Assembly: GCF_000150275.1 (NCBI RefSeq)
Contig: NW_002060943.1
Span: 3,127,264 to 3,191,263 of the forward strand
From: Trichoplax adhaerens
Taxonomy: Eukaryota > Placozoa > Uniplacotomia > Trichoplacea > Trichoplacidae
DNA length: 64,000 nt
Reading direction: 5' to 3'
Position 1 is the stretch's first letter, and each line of letters opens with the position of its first letter. Both the position numbers and the translations under genes were made by a program. The notes beneath the pieces are model-generated. The model was not told the origin of the DNA and searched no databases. It saw only the letters and a list, made by a program, of their open reading frames with translations. This document shows, piece by piece, positions 48,724 to 61,300 of this stretch.

Positions 48724-51700
48724 CCACAGAAATTCCATTATTCGTATAGTAAATAATTCAACTTTATCAAGCAATAAACAGGACATGATAACTGGATGAC
48801 ATCGTATTGTATTGTATTCAACTAACTGTCCCATACGGTAATCATATCCCTCAAGTAATATTTTAGTTTCAAGACGGGGTCAGCATAGCACAATGAAGAC
48901 GATGGATGCTAGGATATTAGATTGCCATATCTATCAATCATATCTAGACATGAAATCAGTTACGAAAAGCACATGATTATACTTACTGGTAATATAACCA
49001 ATTGCACTGATGAATTGCAAAGGTATTTTGATGTGCTATTGTATGCCTTATTGGGCTTAATCTAAATACAACAGATACACACTCAATGTATTAACTTGCT
49101 AGCTTCTAATAGATGATAGATTGTAAACCTATGTCATATTGTACATAATCATTAAAGAATGTTTGGCTAGGCTTATGTGAATGCAAATTTCATGGTCCTT
49201 CGACAAGAAAGTAAAGATGTGCTATAGCTTTGTTGATTTTATAGCGATATCTTTATAATTAAATAATATTATGACTTTTTTTTCGTATCTACTGCATTCC
49301 AGTAATTATTGAGATTAAACAGACATGTACTGCAGTATTGATCGCTTTTAATATTTCATCGACAAGCTTGATAAAATATGCTGCTACTATGTGTTCATAT
49401 ACTGAATGAAGTTGTAATTAACTGTAAATTCGCAGATTGATGGTATTTTAGAAAGTTGGTAATGCTAGTTTGCTTGATATGGGATTTTGTTTATGGGAAG
49501 GGTGGTTCTGCAGTAATGGTGTAGATTACATCTCTATTATCCACAAAATGGTTGATATAACGACTGGGTTACTTGTTGAGGGCGAACGATAGAATTTATC
49601 CAATCCATTAACTCTTGAAAGTTTAGATCGCTCATTGGAATACCACTGTGCCTCTTTAATTTCGATTTAGTTATAAGTTTGGATGAATTTTATCTGCAGT
49701 AGGTTTAAGCATGATTTAAGTCTTAAACTATTACTCAGATCAAATTCTTTATTTAATGACTGAATCGGTTGTATTAAGTAACCGTGATAAACATATATTC
49801 CTTGTTATTATAATTATTGTTCAGTGAATTTTCTGTACATGCTTTCATTTTAGCGATATAGATATATTTTTATTACGTGATTAGACAATTTACTCTCTTG
49901 TTGGCTCCATTTGTTTAACTGGTTCTCTTCAAAGGCTGGACTAATAATTAATTTAGCGTGTGGCTCGGAAAACAAAAGTTGTTGCCGTCTGCCAAATTTT
50001 AGAAAATCTTGTTTAATACTTACCAAATTATAATCGTAAATTTATCGTTATTGCTATCTTTAAATTCAAATACCAAGGCTGTCATAATATTTTATTAATG
50101 ATATACCAAATAATGTATCGTTTGTCTCATAGTGTTGTGTATCTATTTTACTTATAAATACGAAACTGCGTACACAATGATCACAGATAATTGTATCCGG
50201 AAATTTTTTAATCAGTTATAATTCTCTAATCTGTTGCAATGTCGGGTAAGAAAACACTATACTTACCGAAGAATCCTTTAGATTATCCTATCTTATAAAT
50301 TACAATAAAATTTTCATTAATAACTTATAAAATGGACTAACGGTGCGAGTCGAAAATATAATGCAAAAGCGATTTTAGTCTATTTCTCAACTAATTTCTT
50401 CTTGAAGCTATTATAATCGTTAAATCATTAACGGATAACAGGAGATGTAACTTCATTGATACTGTTGAAATTATTTCTAGAATATTAACAGATTGTTCGT
50501 AAGAAGAATGGCACTATCACTACACTATACATCAGCCACAGGCAAAATTGTAGTGGTTATGAAATTAATTGTTATCTACAAGAATGCTATTTATACGGGT
50601 ACACAAATTTAATACTTGATAGTAACCCATAATGCATCAGACTTGAGTACCGCCATAGTAGCAGTATAGCATCCAAAGGATGGACGCAAACTTTCGTAAT
50701 TTTCCTAAGACCACTTGGGATCGATAATGAATTAGTAATTAATCTTATCATCGAATATTAATTAGTACGTGTATGAAGATAAATCGCATACACTGATAGT
50801 TATTGATTTTTATGATTCTAAGTAAATCAATATATTTTATCTCACTTGTTAATTCCAGAAATTAGGCAAAGATTTATAAATTAGCGATAGCAATCATTAT
50901 CGATAGAAATGTAGCTTATTCCGATATCATTCAGCTACATAATTCTACTAATTTTTTTCGTTTTCACATTCTAAAGTGTATTTGGCATCATTAAATCTAA
51001 GCTTAATTATTATTTCTGAAATTGATATAAAGCTAAGTCATAAGAGAAAATAAGGGAATGAGGAATGCTACGTGTATGCAGACTCTTGAATTAGTGACAA
51101 TAGCTAATGTTCGAAATTTTTACTGTAGAAATGAGTTCTACTTAATAATTAATCTCATTGACTTATTTATCTACAATGTTTACTACTAATAGAAAGTAAG
51201 GTCATTATCATAAAACAGTTTGTTAATGAAAAAATACATTAAGAAGAAATATGATAGACGATCATGCTGCTAGCAGAATTTTAGATTGATAGAGTATGAA
51301 ACTATATTGTAATAAGTTTATATCTTAGGATCGAATTTATGTAGTATAGTAAATATTATCATATATTCAAAAAATGTGTGTTAATACACCTTCGGCCTTG
51401 CATATTCACCATTCAATTACTGATTTCATTTTTTATTTTATTACTCTATCACGAAATTGACCTTTACCGGTAATTATAATAACGTAAATTTTTATTGAGA
51501 TCGGGAAGAAAAATATTAGTACCGTATATTACAACTTAATTATCAAATTTGGCAGTTTTTCACAATGATGAATAGATCACAGCGACAGCCACTCATATTA
51601 GGATTCTTTATACCGCTAAAGCTGATAACATAGATTACGTAGTAATGAATTAGATTCGGTATTTATTATAGAATTATTCTATAATATTCATGGTTATTTT

Positions 51701-51912
51701 GATCATCGTATTCCTTTCAATGCATACATGTGAGTGCATTCTCATCAAATTTTTGGCGTGAATCCAAAGCGTTGAAAATTGGACCAAATGGCCAAATTGT
51801 TACTATTAGTAAAAATACTGTACATATCATGAAACTAAATGAAATAACTATAATTTATTCATGATTAAAAATCAATTTTTTTTGCCAGATCTGGCTTATT
51901 CTGGTATTCTTA
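48724..51912. other. AT-rich spacer, no gene seen
   Basis: About 3.2 kb between the convergent 3' ends of the fucosyltransferase gene and LRRC56. No coding frame, RNA or repeat array recognised. An AATAAA on the minus strand (51854-51859) probably serves LRRC56. Confidence 0.5.
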
Positions 51913-54900
51913 TTATAGACCTTGTGATTTAGCTCTTGTATGAAATCCAGCCCGAGTAATTGGTCTTCTGATAATATCGACTCTATCTATTTCGTGTTTT
52001 ACAACGGCACTGTGGACTCTAGGATCACCTGATTCCCTAAGAAGAAAAATTTGAAAATGTTTCAAATGCTTTGCTATTATTGTTAAATAAATAGCCAGTG
52101 ATATTCATCACTCAAAGCTTAAATTCACTAAGCAAGTAAATGAATATGAGAAAATATTCTAATTCAAATTCTTGTTCAATCCAATCCATTAAATTAATTT
52201 ACCCTAGCAAAGTTTCATCATAACTTCTACGCATCTTGTTAGCAGATAATTCTTTTTCAGATCGGCTAGTTAATGACGTTGTTGACTGTGTTATAAATCC
52301 TTTCTTAAATTTTCTGGTTCTATAATCAGATGCTGTTCTCGGTCTAGTAGTTGGAGCTTTGGGTCTAGTAGGTGTAGGAGGAAGTGGATTAATAGTCTTT
52401 TTTGACTCATTACGTGGAGATTCTTCCGATTCGCTCTCCTGTATAGCAGACATCTAGAATAATGCAATATTTTCTTATTAGTAAAATTTTAATCTATGCA
52501 ATGGTTAACTATACTTCTATAAACCACTTCAATTTGAATGATTTAATTTAAATATACGCAAACTTTTAATTTATAATAGCATTTACCTCAATATTATCGA
52601 TGCCAAGAGTGACCCTACGGTAGTAAATTCAGCATGAATTAGTATCAATTTTTACTTTCATCTTTATCTTTAAAGATCATTTACAAGTAAATAGAAAAAT
52701 TTTTATCTTAAATATATAGTTTGTGCACGGAGATAAACTACGGGAATTAAATAGCATCCTACCAAGTGTGCATTAATCAAACGAGCTCAAGTAATCCTAC
52801 TACGACAATGTTGTGATGCTATTGTACATGTATACTTAGAAAGAAAAGTGGCAGTGAAATCAGTATATGCCCTATACAGATATAATAACTAAAGATATGG
52901 AATCTTTGCTAAGTACCTTTCATATTGTGTCTTCCATGCTTTTAATTCGGTTATAACATCTTCTTTACTAATACTGCCACGGCTTTCTTCTTCGTACGTA
53001 TGTTCCGGATGAAATCCAGTTGTAGATGGAGTAGAACTATACAAGACAGCAGTAGCTGTTTTATAAGATTTAAATGCGTCCATTGATTTTGAGAGAAGGT
53101 CCTGCTCGAGTTAACATCAAGGTCCATATACTTTAGTTAAGTCTCGATTTTTATTGTATAGTAAGTATCAGTTTTCACAGATATGTAGTAAAACTGATAA
53201 CTAAAAATCGATCATTAATTAAGTTACCTTATTTTTCTTTCTTGATCGAAGTGCTCGAACTGGATTTCCACAAATGACTTCGCTAGATCCTGTTATATAA
53301 TAATAACGCTTACCTATGTAATATTTCCTAATATCTATAATAGTGTTTCACCGACAATAGCTGAATTTACGGTAAAAATGATTTACAATTTTGCAATGGA
53401 ATTAGCTCTTTTCATATACATAAGCAGGAGTGAATAAATAATAACAACAAATCTTACCATGAGTTAAAGAGCTACTGTTATCATTTTCCATAAGCAGAGT
53501 GGATGTTTGATCTGGTTATAGCAGAAGTAGAAATATCAATAAGCGATACCAACAAGAATTTTACTCTTACAGTCTTTAAAGTAACAAATTTGTTTCTAAA
53601 TCACACCGTAAATATTTACTTTTATGAGTATAACATAATGAATGATATTGCCTACCAAGTGATGATGGCGTTGGAGTGAGCATAGGTGAAACTGATCGAG
53701 TCGATGCTACCGATTGTGGCCGACGTAAAATTTGCGATTCGGATTTTAGACGGCCAGAATTTGGCCTCTGGTTTACTGAATAATAATTAAAAATTAATAA
53801 TTTGTAAATGAACATCGATATTACTAATAAAAGATTTTTGTTCTACTAACAATAGGTATGATTTCACTTCGGTAAATCTATTAAGACTGATTGGCGAGAC
53901 TGACAACATGAGAGAAAGCTTATTTAATAGCGATATTCTTACTAGGAGGTGTATGTGCCATGTTTTCATATTGCTCTTGATATGATCTATCTTCTATATG
54001 TTGCTTTTCATCGACCATATCAAAGGCGATTTGATCAACAGGTTCATTATCGATAAACTTTAGATTGGGTAAAGTTGTTCTAACGGTATTTTTGTAGTTA
54101 TAATTTTCAATTTCCTACAGTAAATATATTGTATCAAAGTTAAAGATATCGCATAAAATATACTTTGCAAAATCAAGCTACGGCTATATAAAATCCAACG
54201 CAGGAAATAGCAGTGATAGTCATTAGCAGTATTTACTTCTTGGCTAGCATTTATATCTGGCGAAAAGCAAACTGGGTTGCCCTCAAGAGTTAATGTTACT
54301 AATGCAGGACATAGTGTTAGAAAACCAATCTGCGAAGAGCTATTAACGCCATTCCTATTTTTAATTAAAAAGCAAAAATTTTTTGATAAGAAGTTTAGAA
54401 AAAGATACGCTATTAGCTTGAAGCTAGCAGAACTCATCTTTACTTCGATACAAATGTACATGAATTGTTATGATAAATTTTTTCGTTTAGGAAATAACAA
54501 AATAATATAACTTATCCTACATATAAGATATTTTTATTTAAATCAAGAAGTTCGTGTGTATGATATTAATGTTTAAAAGTAAAAAAATAATAATGATTTT
54601 ATACTGATTATTGCAATATTTGAAATTTAACTTACATAACATATCAATAGCTATAAAATAGTAAAATTACCCTTCTAAGTCTAACACTTCAATGTTTTCA
54701 AGCATGCTAATTGGACTGATATCATTGATGGTATTGTAGGCTAGATATAGCTCCTGTTCAATTAGTAAAAATCAAAATTAGCCACATAAACAATACAAAA
54801 TTATATACAATAATACTATAACAGTAAAATTATCGAAAATGAGATCGGAAAACGGGATATTACAAAGTGCTCCTTTCGAAGTAAGTAATATAATGCAGAA

Positions 54901-56231
54901 GGCATTTGAATTACCTTTAAGGATGATAAACAACTTATTCCATCCACTTCATTTAATTGACAACGAGGCATCCACAATATTTTTAAATTAACTAATGAAG
55001 TTCCTAAATCTCTATTGATAGAAATCGAAATTTGTTATCGCTAATGAGAAAACTAATATTCTATATAGGCATATTTAATGATTGAATTCTACTAAATTTA
55101 GGACGGTATGACATATGAATATATATATATATATTACCTAACTGATGAAATAATACTGTTGGTTAATTTCAACTCATAAAGATTAGGTAACCATATACCT
55201 GTTTCATGGTATGTGCATGAATGAAAAGGAATAGAAACAAGAATATTAATTCACAACAATATTATAATAATTAACTATTACTCAGTTATTTTATAATAAC
55301 ATTATTTTTAATCATTTTGATACTAGTCACGCAATAATATTACAGTAAATCGATTTAAATTACGGACTCATAACATGAAAGTAAAATTAGTAATGATAGA
55401 ATAATTACCAAAATTTCCTAATGTATTATCTGTTGTGTTAACTCTGATTTCTAAATAGTTTACTTCGCCTAGATTAGTACATCCTGTCAACGATTGCTAT
55501 TTAGGTTTAAATAACAAGAAAAGGAAGACACCAAAATAGTTTAAATGGATCGTTCATTAAATTATTATACACATAAGAGTAGGTCAAAATATTTAAAACA
55601 GAAGTTAAAGCTGATATTGCAGTAGGACTAACTAGCTTTCGAGGGGATAAGTATTCCTCAAATAAGTCGGCATCTTCGTTATCTTTTTGTGATGGCTCAG
55701 GATTTTCACGCAATGTTGAATAACTGGTTATTTGAATAAGACGATGAGAATTTGATGGTGCTGTTTCATTTTCAATCTCTTCCGTGGTAAATTCTTCATC
55801 CGCTATCCCTCTATTAATTGAATAACTGTAAATAAAGGAAAAAGTAGAGATATATTTAGTATTTTATGGGATTATTTCACAATTAGTACTATCTATTATG
55901 TGACCATGCTTATTTGTTGAGTTTCGGTAGATTGTCTATACCATATTTCTGACTCTTTTTAGCTGACGCCAGTCTTAATCAATCAGTCATTTTAAAATCA
56001 TAGTAGAATATACTAACTAAACGTAATATTTCAACTTAATATATTATACTCAAACAGTGATTGATGTTTACCTTGGAGTGATAACAGCAACAATTATAAA
56101 ACTGATGACTAATGTACAGAGTGGCAATAGAGCCGATGAGTTGTTGATTTGTATATTTAGTGAAGGTTGTAGTTGAAGTATTCTTTTTCTTACCTTTGGT
56201 TGTTATTTGCCTTGGGTTCTGCACATGCCAT
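51913..56231 (-). CDS. LRRC56: LRRC56 (ODA8-type ciliary leucine-rich repeat protein), 557 aa, 15 exons
   Basis: LRRC56 is the animal counterpart of Chlamydomonas ODA8, needed for outer dynein arm assembly or transport in motile cilia. Exons on the minus strand: 56194-56231, 55633-55825, 55409-55496, 55138-55198, 54915-55011, 54671-54753, 54237-54354, 53943-54114, 53656-53775, 53458-53511, 53228-53289, 52917-53101, 52587-52614, 52203-52453, 51913-52036; total 558 codons. Diagnostic stretches: FEEYLSPRKL (about 68-77), LGNFG, WLPNLYELKLTNS, RDLGTSLVNLKILWMPRC, ELYLAYNTINDISP, IEVLDLEGN, LCPALVTLTLEGNPVC, YNYKNTVRTTLPNLKFID (LRR cap), CGNPVRALRSRKKNK, and a basic/Pro-rich tail with RRPITRAGFHTR. 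The LRR block covers about 105-215; the rest is probably disordered. Exon 13 is a 28-base microexon. Length is close to human LRRC56 (542 aa from memory). Confidence 0.92.
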
Positions 56232-58351
56232 TGTACTTGGACAAGTAGAAATGCAAGTATATCAGCGATCGTCAATGTAACTGTGAAGAATTGATGTACA
56301 TAATGAATTTACTATTTAGTCTCTACATGCGTATTTTGATCATTTCTTATCACGTAAGTAATAAGCTGGCTTAACGAATAGATATAAGTTGATGATTTTA
56401 GATTTTTTGTAGTATTTGTTAATATATTGATATCTCGTTCTTGATTAATTATTTGTAAATTGCCGTATAGGATAAGAGTTGGTCGACTAATTTTAAGATA
56501 TAGGATCCAATACGTAATAAGTTAACGTGTTCTTCTATTACTGGATAAAAGGTGGTGCAGCGTACATTTACTTGCGATAGAATAGATTATTAGTATGGAT
56601 TCACTCAATTTATGTACTGGTAGTGGACATCGTATGGGAAGGGGGAATGGTTGCAATAAACAACCGTTAGTCAGCGTTGATTTATGTCTATGCTATGGCT
56701 AAAAGTTATCCAATCTGCAATATAATATATGCCGTAAGAGTATCTCATGCGTGCTTCCGCTAGTTTAGTGCTTCCATTCCCAAGATTCAGGGTAGTCATG
56801 GTGAAAAGTCGAGATGCATGCTGGGGTTTATTGCGCATGCGTCTTCAATTCCAATACAATACTATATTTAGTGGTGTCTGTCGTACCATGTTTAGTTCAG
56901 TACTGTAGCTTGCATAATCTACTATCCAGTAGATCTACAGTACAGTATACAATACTGGATGTAGCCAACTAGTGGTTTACATTCTGTCGCATAGAAGCCT
57001 TCAGATTTTATGCCGCTTGCCGAAAGAGTAAATAAGTTTGGCTTCATTAATAAGCCAAATTCTTCCCTGAATTTTTCAGAGTTGTCTCTGTAGAGATGTA
57101 CAGAACAGTACTGTACACCAGAGAAGCTAAAATTACCAACTGTACGTATAGTGCACGGTACTGCATAGTATTGACTGTCCTTGGACCACTCAATATTCAA
57201 TAGTCAATTATCTATGAACTTGTAAATTTCCCATTCGTATGAACAGGTACATATTCTACACAAAGTAATACATTAAAAGATAATTCACAGCTAAATTATC
57301 TTACACACTAGATTTCCTACGTATATAAATTTAATATTGGGGTGGATATCTTAAGCACAAGGATTCAAGGTAAAGTTAATGGCACATAATGGTCGATTAT
57401 GCCATTACTTTTACACTACTATATTCATTTTGAACCAATCAAAAATGATTGGACAACCCAGACAGACAGACAGTAAACGTTTGATGTACGCTGTACACTG
57501 TACAGTACTGTACAGCGTATCGTATGTGAGTCTGGGCTGTCTGGCTGACTCATAGTCAGGTCTACACCGTCTACTCATAGTGCAGGTGTGAAAGAGTCAC
57601 GTGATCAACGGTTGTTTCCCGATTCTGGCTTTTGATTGGCTTATTGGTCTGTTCAATAATTTCAAAAGTAAGTTGGTTTGTTATCATGGTGTGAATGACT
57701 GACGTAACACGATCGATCTTGGATTCATACTTTAGCACTTTACAGACGTGCATAACAAGCCACAAGTTAAAAAATTGCAGCTTAGTCTTCGTATTGATTC
57801 TGTGAGACAGAACTTGCACTGGCTACTTCAATGATAGGCAACTCCAAAATAGACACTGATTTTCCAATCATCAACAGTTAACCAAGACTGCTAAGTTTTG
57901 TTTCATTCACAGGAAATTGAACATTCATTATTTCTATAATCGTTAAAGAAAGCTCATCAACGTCTCAAATTGGCACTATCTTATTTGGCTTCATTACTTT
58001 TTCTCATTGAAAGTTGGAAATTGCCAATTGAACCAGGTAAAATCGAGTAAAAAAGGCGCCTAATGTTTTCGTGAGTGACAATTAAAAAATGATTAAATCT
58101 TATGGATCAATGTTGATCCAATCTTGTTACAGTCAGGAAGGAAAATTACATCAGGATAAAATCAAATAGTCTTTTAAATTTACATTAGAGGAATTTCTAA
58201 ATCCATGGCAAGGTTGTACAGAGCAGCCATAACCTGCTTCACCTTGTAGTAAAAATGTCATCCGCTCGTATTGGGGTGACACGTCAGTTACGTCACATAC
58301 GGGTATTCAAAATTTATCTACTAACATTGATCTTGTTCAATCTATATCTAG
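56232..58351. other. Spacer between divergent LRRC56 and RhoGEF genes
   Basis: About 2.1 kb between two divergently transcribed genes, so it must contain both promoters. No coding sequence recognised. It contains the palindromic cluster at 57458-57545. No clear TATA box. Confidence 0.45.
57458..57545. other. Nested inverted repeats around an 18-bp perfect palindrome
   Basis: Centre: CTGTACAGT|ACTGTACAG (57498-57515) is its own reverse complement. Around it tacgctgtac (57487-57496) can pair with gtacagcgta (57510-57519). Further out cccagacagac (57458-57468) can pair in part with gtctggg and ctgtctgg (57531-57545). It could form a cruciform or hairpin. Confidence 0.7.
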
Positions 58352-61300
58352 ATGGAAAACATGGAAGTAAACGAGACTGTGACCACCCCTTTAGTAAATC
58401 AAGGTAGGGACTTTCAGAATAAATGATGTCTTTCACTCACTTTAATTGCTTCATTGAACGTTACACGATGATACAATAGTATAAAAATGGACGATACTAC
58501 TAATGAATTGGAAAGAAATAAAGTTGAAATAATTAACGAATCCAATTTAATGACATGACCATGAATGATTTGCTGACAATTTATTTCCTTGAATATGTTC
58601 AAAGCGATATTTTGAGACCTTGATGATTTTTTAACTGTCAAGGGGTTGTTTGGGTGATCTGTTGACCAACATCGAGAGTAGTCTGTTTTTATTTCCAGTG
58701 CAGAGAATCACTCTCCTTTGTAGCACACACTTATTCCAACACCCATTCTGCAATAAATTCCAGGATGATTGTTATTAATTTGATTACTTCTTCTAAATCT
58801 TTGGTATGCAGATCACTAAATCATACAGTATATGATCATTGATCTATAAGATGTTCTGGATAACTGGTGATAATGATACCTGTTGGGAGATGTAGTACAG
58901 AATGAAGTAGTACAATTACTGTAAATGTAGTTACGCAACATCAATAGTCTATTATAACATAGCAGGTCTATTCTAATTTCTAGTACACAGAATCACTCTC
59001 CTTTGCAGCACCTCTCTTAATACTAACGCTACCCATTCAGAATAAATGTTATTGGCTTGCTTAACTCATGACAGTCCTTTGCAAGAAGATCACAAATTAT
59101 ACGGTATACCGTATAATCCAAAGATATCCTAGATTCGAAATCTTATTGGATTTTTTCTACATTAAAAGTGATTCATTGCCCGCATTTAGAATAAATAATA
59201 TAGAAATTATCGCTATATTCATTGAATTTCATCTACGTATAGGCGTTATAGCATTATTATTATTATTCATGTTCCTTTCAGTGTTGGCGTGCACGTATAT
59301 AAAGCTTCTGCTGTACATACTAGTTTGCACGGAACCTTTAACGTTGTTCTCTATTTTACAATTGCAATACATTTTAATTTTACAAATTATTTTCAATTCC
59401 TATTTGTTAGAATCGACAATTCCAGCTGGCAAAAATGTCAACAGTATGATTAGCATGTTTAACTCCTATTCAGCGTCCAAAGAGAATCGTGATAACCCTA
59501 TCCCTCGTAGAAAATTTGGTGTCGATGCACCAGGATATCAGTCAACTCCTCTTATTAAGAAATATACTGATACTAATCGAAATATGAAAAAGCATAAGAA
59601 AATTCTTGCGATATCGAATCTTAACAATATTACTAATGTTACATCGAGTCCTAATGGCAATACTCAAGAAGAAAATTGGAATCATATCGATGAATTTAAA
59701 AAAGATCAAAAGTGCGATATGGTAGATGTAGCTACTTCCGAATTTATGTGTTTATCTATGGTTGTCAATTATAATGCGGATGAATCTAGGGTAAGAAGAT
59801 TACGATCTATCATTAATATAGTCAATGTTTGGCATTCATTTTAGGCTAGATAAAACAAGTATCGATTGAAAATTTACTTCATTACTGATCAACTATCACT
59901 CTTTATGTTCGTGTATATTATTAGAATGATTTAACCACAGACATGTTCACCTGTAATAACGAATTTAATACCAGTGACAATATTGAACAATCTGCCCATC
60001 TGGAAGATGAGAAGCCAAGTAATTCAAACTGCTTTTCTGCTGTAAACCCTCCGTTGACGGGTGAGGAAGCAGCGAGCGATGATTGCACACAGCAAGATTC
60101 CAAAGCATCAGAGGAGGCAAGCGATAATTATAACCAAGATACTAAAAGCGGTGATCCTCAAGGCCCGGGAGATGAAAATATCGACATAGGGAGTATATCC
60201 AATTTAACTAATGTCAGTGATAGTAGTGCAATCCAGGAGTATAGCGATGATGGAGATAATGATAATGATTTAGCAAGCAACAAAAAAGTCCCTAGGCAAG
60301 ACAGTAAAGAAAAATTTTATAATATGCTAATGGCAATATCGCAGGAATATGGCATCAATTCTACTAAGGATGCAAGCCCTATTTTAAATAATTACCCAAA
60401 GACAATCGAAGAAGAGGTTATTGAATATTCAATGCAGAATAGCAGCAATGCGCCTAAATCGCAGGTATCTCTGATGGCTAACTCAGAGTGCAGTAGTCCT
60501 ACTCATCACCAAACTACTAAATCAAGGAATACTAATTACGTAACAGCAACGTCGGTAAATTCCCCTATAGCTGCTCCAGAAATCACACCAGTAAAAATAG
60601 GATATGGCGTTGATAGTAACCCTAATATTAATTGTGAAGAATCCCCTGATGCTCGTAGCCAAATAGACGCTCAAAGAGATTCACCTAACACAATGCTCAA
60701 TTCCTTGTGCGATAACTCTGTAGAAAAAGCTAATCTATATGAGAAAAAACGCCAAGCGATGCATAAACACAAACATCAAAGCTACCGGACATCAACATTT
60801 ATTAATCCGCCGTCATTATCTGACTGCAATACCAGTAATGAAGAATCTCCATTAGCTAAAACTATTAATAGCGATATAAATGCTTCAATAATGCAGTCCG
60901 CTGCATCTCGGCCTGAGGTGAGGAAAAGATTCAATCAGTGTTCACCTCAAGATGAATTAAGTGCTTTACCAGAAACTAATATCGGCAATATTAAGATACA
61001 ATTAGACTTAGTTAAATCTCCTATACCGGAAGCGCCAACGGCTAATTCAGAAGAATCTCATGTTGTCTATGAAGAATCACGTTATATCGATAATACGCAT
61101 ATGAGTAACCTATCAGCTGGAACTTCGATTTTAAAAAGCTCGAAGCGTTATCGTCGGCTGTTTGGTAAAAAGAAAAACAGATTTGGAGATTCGGTAATGT
61201 CGACAAATCATAACGATACTAGTATGGCATCTAATACAAGTATTTTAGGCAAGCGCTTCAAAAAGAAAAAGAAGACTTTAGCTGCTCAACAAAGTACAAA

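Noticed and set aside
59068-59410. Hydrophobic, membrane-like N-terminus on the open frame 59068-59844
   Set aside because: This part is intron translated in frame. The acceptor tttgttag at 59410 and phase-matched exon 58352-58403 give a consistent gene model without it, and it overlaps an intronic repeat.
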